NCBI GenBank assembly: GCA_002333125.1
Contig: DDBM01000255.1
Coordinates: 1-11,285 of the forward strand
Length of the DNA stretch: 11,285 nucleotides
From: Moraxellaceae bacterium UBA2032
Lineage (GTDB): Bacteria; Pseudomonadota; Gammaproteobacteria; Pseudomonadales; Moraxellaceae
Reading direction: 5' to 3'
Positions 7,657 to 11,285 of this stretch are shown piece after piece. Position 1 is the first letter of the stretch; each line of letters starts with the position of its first letter. The notes beneath the pieces were generated by a model that saw only the letters and a program-made list of their open reading frames with translations, had not been told where the DNA came from and searched no databases. The position numbers and the translations under genes were made by a program.

Positions 7657-9444
7657 TTAGATGGCGGGTCCCATAAAAAAATGTATTCTTGGTGAAGCAT
7701 TTGCATCATCCAAGCCTTGAGCAATATCCAAACGAATTGGCCCTACGGGTGAAATCCAACGCACACCAACACCTGCGCCAATTTTTAGGCCATCACTGGT
7801 AGCATCAAAAGCATTCCCTGCATCAACAAAAGTTGCCAAACGCCATTTAGACGTTAACTTAAAATCATATTCTGCACTCACGGCAGCTAAATTACTTGCA
7901 CCTGTCACTTGGCCTGTTGCATCACGCGGAGACAAACTTTTATAGTCATAACCACGCACACTTTGGTCGCCGCCTGCATAAAAACGAATATTGAGTGGCA
8001 CCTTATCAAAGTCTGAACTTAAAATAGTGCCCACATCGGCTCTAAACAATAATTGATGTCGATTGGCATAGGTATTTAGCCAACGCCAGCCCATTTGCAC
8101 CGCTACCAAGTCTGCATCAGATAATAAACTAGAAGAAGCAAATTCTACTTGATATGACTGTCTATCACCTTTTTCTGGGTCGGTTTTACTACCTTTGGTG
8201 CGTACACGGCTAATACTATAACTCGGCAATAATAAATCACTACGGCCAGTTTCGCCGTTATCTTGACTATAAGACTCTCGACTCCAACGTAAAGCCTCGG
8301 TAATTTGCCAACCGCTATCGCGTTTTTTTTGCCGCTCTAGACCAAATACCGTGTTGTTAGTAACAGCAACACTATCAATATTTTCACGTTTAAAACCTGC
8401 CAAAATTTGCAAGGTATCATTAATGGGATGTGTCCACGGAATACCATAACGCACCGTAGCTGATTGCCGCACTTGTGATAACTCGGTGCTGGTTTCGATA
8501 CTATGACCATGCGTATTAAATAATGACCTACGCCATGTGGCACTTATTCTTGCGCCTATATCAGTTGCATAACCTGCACCCACATCAACTTGATTAGGCT
8601 CATCCATCGCTAACAACACATTAACAGGAATCACATAATCTTGAGCTAAACTTGACTCGGCACGGACACGCACATCATTAAAATAACGACTATCAAGCAA
8701 GGTTTTGTTGAGTTTAATGATTTTTTCTGCTTCATAAGCATCGTTTTCTTTAAACGGGACTAACTTATAAAGTAAACTCTCATCAATCACTAAAGTCTGA
8801 TTAGGGCGCACATGACTAAAGCTAACCTCGCCTAATTTATAACGCACCCCACTATCGTAACGTAAGTTTATTTTGGCTGTATGTGTGGACTGAGTGACTG
8901 TTACATCATGCTCTAACCATTGGCCATCAAAATAACCACGTTCTAAGGCCATGTTTTGCAACATTGTTTTGGCGTTTTCGTAGCGACCATGATGTAACAC
9001 AGTACCTACTTTAAGCGGAAAAGTTTCTTTAAGTGCAGTAAAGGCGATATCGTTACCTGCCTCTCCTACATAAGATAAATTCACGCTCTCAATGATGATG
9101 GGCTGATTTAAGGTAACGTCGATTTCGATAACTTTTTCTAAACGATTAAATTTAATGTCTGCTTCATAGTATCCCAATGACTCTAGGGCTTCACGTGTCG
9201 ATTTACGGAGTCTGACTAAGGTTTCACGCCATTGGGCTAAATCGTCTTTATTTAAATCACCAATATAGGCTTCTATATTAGTTTTTACTTCAGCCGTCAC
9301 ACCTTGCACTTTTAAAGTGACTTTTTCGGAAGGTTTAGTAAATTTAGCCACATAGTCCTCAAGTTCACTAAAACGGTTTTCTGCCGCTATTGCTGCTTGA
9401 GCCAACATCAACATTAAAGATACCGTAACTAAGCGACCCCACAT
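7657..9444 (-). CDS. tamA: translocation and assembly module outer-membrane protein TamA (Omp85 family)
   Basis: Outer-membrane Omp85 protein with three POTRA domains and a 16-strand barrel, the partner of TamB. I chose the ATG at 9444 because AGGA (9453-9456) lies eight bases upstream and the protein then starts directly with a signal peptide: MWGR, a hydrophobic LVTVSLMLML core and cleavage after AQAAIA. This gives 595 residues. The longer frame begins with GTG at 9495 without a ribosome binding site and would put a polar stretch ahead of the signal. Numbering from 9444, POTRA-like segments lie at about 36-100, 101-198 and 199-263, each with a GYY/GYFDG/RYFNDV-type end. The barrel contains VRGYDYKSLSP (residues 496-506), the conserved Omp85 loop-6 motif, and GVGVRWISPVGPIRLD near the end. 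It closes with IHFFMGPAI, like the GPEL end of E. coli TamA. Confidence 0.94.
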   Translation of the reverse strand: MWGRLVTVSLMLMLAQAAIAAENRFSELEDYVAKFTKPSEKVTLKVQGVTAEVKTNIEAYIGDLNKDDLAQWRETLVRLRKSTREALESLGYYEADIKFNRLEKVIEIDVTLNQPIIIESVNLSYVGEAGNDIAFTALKETFPLKVGTVLHHGRYENAKTMLQNMALERGYFDGQWLEHDVTVTQSTHTAKINLRYDSGVRYKLGEVSFSHVRPNQTLVIDESLLYKLVPFKENDAYEAEKIIKLNKTLLDSRYFNDVRVRAESSLAQDYVIPVNVLLAMDEPNQVDVGAGYATDIGARISATWRRSLFNTHGHSIETSTELSQVRQSATVRYGIPWTHPINDTLQILAGFKRENIDSVAVTNNTVFGLERQKKRDSGWQITEALRWSRESYSQDNGETGRSDLLLPSYSISRVRTKGSKTDPEKGDRQSYQVEFASSSLLSDADLVAVQMGWRWLNTYANRHQLLFRADVGTILSSDFDKVPLNIRFYAGGDQSVRGYDYKSLSPRDATGQVTGASNLAAVSAEYDFKLTSKWRLATFVDAGNAFDATSDGLKIGAGVGVRWISPVGPIRLDIAQGLDDANASPRIHFFMGPAI

Positions 9445-9452
9445 GCCATCCA

Positions 9453-9456
9453 TCCT
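9453..9456 (-). promoter_or_regulatory. ribosome binding site that decides the tamA start
   Basis: AGGA in the transcript, eight bases from the ATG at 9444. No comparable site precedes the GTG at 9495 or the ATG at 9465. The next AGG-type sequence upstream (AGGTGA, around 9483-9488) is too far from either ATG. Confidence 0.55.
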
Positions 9457-9491
9457 AACAATCATCAAAAAATCAGACTTTTCACCTAAAC

Positions 9492-9504
9492 ACACAAATT
9501 GTGT
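9492..9504. repeat. 13-base palindrome upstream of tamA
   Basis: ACACAA-A-TTGTGT is a perfect two-fold symmetric sequence centred at 9498, about 50 bases before the preferred tamA start. Its size and symmetry suit a small operator or a short 5'-UTR stem. It may equally be chance in AT-rich sequence. Confidence 0.3.
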
Positions 9505-9545
9505 TGACGTGAATGATACGCGACACGCGCGTAAGCCCCTAAAAA

Positions 9546-9580
9546 AACTAATAATACCGTTTTTTTGACTTTTATTAGTT
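9546..9580. promoter_or_regulatory. inverted repeat in the tamA/lplT-like divergent promoter region
   Basis: AACTAATAA (9546-9554) and TTATTAGTT (9572-9580) are perfect nine-base inverted arms separated by 17 bases, centre to centre 26 bases. The interval contains TTGACT (9565-9570), a good -35 match for plus-strand transcription, so a dimeric regulator bound to both arms would cover it. On the same stretch the minus strand has a TATTAT that could be a -10 for tamA, without a recognisable -35. Confidence 0.35.
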
Positions 9581-9593
9581 ATCTTATGGTTAT
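9565..9593 (+). promoter_or_regulatory. weak candidate promoter for the transporter/acyltransferase gene
   Basis: TTGACT at 9565-9570 matches five of six -35 positions. With a 17-base spacer the -10 would be GGTTAT at 9588-9593, a poor match. It is the best sigma-70-like element seen in the divergent spacer on this strand and would give a 5' UTR of roughly 100 bases. Confidence 0.25.
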
Positions 9594-9697
9594 GGTTACA
9601 AAACCACTGCTAAATGCTAGTCTAAGCGAACTTACGCTTTTGGCGAAATGCGTAACCTCATAATCAAGTAAGATAATTTTAAGTCAGAGCAGACACT

Positions 9698-10687
9698 ATG
9701 GCGCACAATCAGTTTGATTTATTAAAAACAAAACGCTTTTTACCCTTCTTTTTGACCCAATTTTTGGGTGCTTTTAACGACAACGTCTTTAAACAAAGTT
9801 TAATAATTTTATTAGCCTTTAATGCCGCAAGCATGACCACCTTATCTGCTAGCACCTTAGCCAATTTATGTGCAGGCTTGTTTATTTTACCGTTTTTTTT
9901 ATTTTCGGCTACCGCAGGTCAATTAGCCGATAAATACGAAAAAACCAAGCTCATTAAAATTATTAAAGGCATAGAAATTTTGATTATGCTGTTAGCTGCC
10001 ATAGGCTTTCATTTTGAGCAGTTATGGCTCTTATTAACGGCATTATTTTTAATGGGAACACATTCAACCGCGTTTGGCCCTATTAAATATGCCATATTAC
10101 CTCAAGCTTTAACTAAAAATGAATTAATCGGCGGTAACGCTTTAGTTGAAATGGGTACATCTCTCGCGATTTTATTTGGTGCAATGTTAGGCGGTTTTTT
10201 AATCGCTATTAAACCTGAAGGTAAAGAATTTGTTTCTATTGCCATTTTAATTATTGCCGTTATAGGATTTATCAGCTGTTGGCGTATTCCGCGTGCCGAA
10301 TCAGCCAACACCGAGTTAAAAATTAATTGGAACCCAATTACCGAAACATGGCGTAATTTTTTATTTATCAGACAAAACAGAACCATCTTATTGTCTATTT
10401 TGGCCATTTCGTGGTTTTGGTTTTATGGGGCAACTTTTTTAACACAAATACCCAACTACACTAAACAAGTCTTAGGCGGTGATGAACACGTGGTGACTTT
10501 TTTACTCACCATATTTTCGGTGGGTATCGCGATTGGTTCTTTGTTATGCGAAAAACTTTCTGATAAAAAAGTCGAGCTGGGTTTAGTACCTTTTGGCTCT
10601 ATTGGTTTAACGTGTTTTGGTATAGATTTATATTTAGCCACCGCGCACGAATTATTGCAGGTAATAACATTGTTAATGCTTTTTTAA
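9698..10687 (+). CDS. N-terminal fragment of an LplT-like MFS transporter fused to an acyltransferase (frame lost at about 10640)
   Basis: Codes for the first part of a lysophospholipid-transporter-like MFS protein. Its start, MAHNQFDLLKTKRFLPFF, then LTQFLGAFNDNVFKQSL, is typical of LplT-type proteins. AGQLADKYEKTK (73-84) is the MFS motif A region, and FGPIKYAILPQALTKNELI (126-144) is a strongly conserved family block. About nine hydrophobic segments are visible where twelve are expected. Reading is good to GLTCFGIDLYLAT (303-315); the last 14 codons are out-of-frame sequence of the next part. The family motif resembling GGFFVVPLNALLQ, expected here, is missing. The ATG is preceded only by a weak AGAG, but the N-terminus fits. 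It diverges from tamA. In E. coli the separate LplT flips lysophospholipids inward for re-acylation by Aas. Confidence 0.85.
   Translation: MAHNQFDLLKTKRFLPFFLTQFLGAFNDNVFKQSLIILLAFNAASMTTLSASTLANLCAGLFILPFFLFSATAGQLADKYEKTKLIKIIKGIEILIMLLAAIGFHFEQLWLLLTALFLMGTHSTAFGPIKYAILPQALTKNELIGGNALVEMGTSLAILFGAMLGGFLIAIKPEGKEFVSIAILIIAVIGFISCWRIPRAESANTELKINWNPITETWRNFLFIRQNRTILLSILAISWFWFYGATFLTQIPNYTKQVLGGDEHVVTFLLTIFSVGIAIGSLLCEKLSDKKVELGLVPFGSIGLTCFGIDLYLATAHELLQVITLLMLF
10636..10645 (+). other. deletion/frameshift junction in the transporter/acyltransferase gene
   Basis: Up to about 10639 the frame used from 9698 reads GIDLYLA. From 10639 the frame one base earlier reads HRARIIAGNNIVNA, the conserved block that should follow some 45-50 residues later in the transporter. 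The frame change means a loss of 3n+1 bases at this point (net), probably of the order of 130-160. Whether it is biological or an assembly artefact cannot be decided from the sequence. Confidence 0.75.
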
Positions 10688-11285
10688 TGGTGTTATCGGC
10701 AGCGTTAGCCATTGTTGTATTATCAGTATTTAAACGTAGTATTTCTGAGTTGTTTTTAATAACTGCTATTTTAAGTGCCGTTGTATCTATATATATTTAT
10801 AGCGTTGTACCCGAATTTTTTATGCGCTTTTTAATATGGATATTTTTAAGCTTTTTTTACAATATTAAAAAAACCAACTTACAACATATTCCTGATGAGG
10901 GTGGCTGTGTATTAGTGTGTAATCATGTCAGTTTTTATGATGCGCTTATTTTATCAGCAGCGATTCGTCGGCCACCACGTTTTGTGATGTATCACACCAT
11001 CTTTAAAACCCCTATTTTGAGTTTTATTTTTAGAACAGCCAAAGCGATTCCTATTGCACCCGCCAAAGAAGATGCCGCACTGCTCGAAAAAGCCTATGCC
11101 GATATTGCCCAAGCCTTAGCCGATGGCGAAGTCGTGTGTATTTTTCCTGAAGGACGCATTACCGACACAGGTGAAATGTACCCGTTCAAAAATGGTATTA
11201 TGCGTATTATCGAAACCACGCCTGTACCTGTTATACCCATTGCCTTACGCGGTATGTGGGGCAGCATCAGCAGCCGTAAAGACGG
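10642..11285 (+). pseudogene. 3' part of the MFS-PlsC fusion: last membrane segments and glycerophospholipid acyltransferase domain, open at window end
   Basis: In the frame starting at 10642 the sequence continues RARIIAGNN, two hydrophobic segments (about 10681-10725 and 10744-10803), then VPEFFMRFLIWIF, a linker common in fused MFS-acyltransferases. The PlsC/LPLAT domain follows with all four motifs: NHVSFYD (10921-10941, catalytic His and Asp), FRTAKAIPI (11029-11055), FPEGR (11143-11157) and VPVIPIAL (11224-11247). It would acylate lysophospholipid or lysophosphatidate at the cytoplasmic face. The frame is open from 10567 to the window end. The only in-frame ATG before the domain (10687) lacks a ribosome binding site, so independent expression is doubtful. 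Beyond the window the protein may end after PlsC or continue into an acyl-ACP synthetase domain as in LplT-Aas fusions. Confidence 0.75.

Noticed and set aside
9588..9600. TTATGGTTATGGTTAC as a short tandem repeat array
   Set aside because: Only about two units of six bases, too short to be called a repeat feature.
10102..10641. Minus-strand frames inside the transporter gene
   Set aside because: They are antisense to conserved transporter blocks such as FGPIKYAILPQ and have no independent support.
10620..10700. Programmed ribosomal frameshift joining transporter and acyltransferase
   Set aside because: A programmed shift would preserve all residues, but here a conserved block of the transporter is absent. 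The T-rich run (10679-10685) lies after the point where the frame has already changed.

Overview
The window looks like part of the chromosome of a moderately AT-rich gammaproteobacterium. The support is a thrS-infC-rpmI-rplT translation operon with closely matching family members, an adjacent tamA-tamB pair, and an LplT-type transporter fused to a PlsC-type acyltransferase. Genus cannot be fixed from sequence reading alone. No tRNA, rRNA, CRISPR array, insertion sequence or phage gene was seen.

Layout, read in the direction of transcription. On the minus strand from right to left: tamA (9444-7657), tamB (7656-3607), a 280-base spacer with two terminator-like hairpins and the thrS leader, then thrS (3326-1401), infC (1404-844), rpmI (748-551) and rplT (533-177), closed by a terminator at about 76-114. 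Past that terminator a short open frame runs off the left edge. On the plus strand, divergent from tamA across about 250 bases, lies the transporter/acyltransferase gene (9698 to beyond 11285).

How the genes work together. ThrRS charges tRNA-Thr, IF3 controls initiation, and L35 and L20 belong to the large ribosomal subunit, so this is a translation-supply operon. Its members are classically autoregulated (ThrRS, IF3 and L20 each repress their own message in E. coli). The window shows matching signals: an infC start where the Shine-Dalgarno fits an AUU better than the AUG, and a stem before rpmI that pairs fully only in the transcribed strand. TamA (outer-membrane Omp85 barrel) and TamB (periplasm-spanning AsmA-like protein) form the translocation and assembly module. 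Their divergent neighbour handles lysophospholipid uptake and re-acylation, so the right half is an envelope-lipid neighbourhood.

The most notable anomaly is in the plus-strand gene. It loses its frame at about 10640, where a conserved stretch of roughly 45-50 residues appears to be absent. It continues in another frame into an intact-looking PlsC acyltransferase domain. This is either a real deletion that splits the gene or an assembly error. I did not find a convincing wholly new system. The more interesting signals are this broken fusion, the RNA structures in the translation operon, and an inverted repeat in the divergent promoter region.
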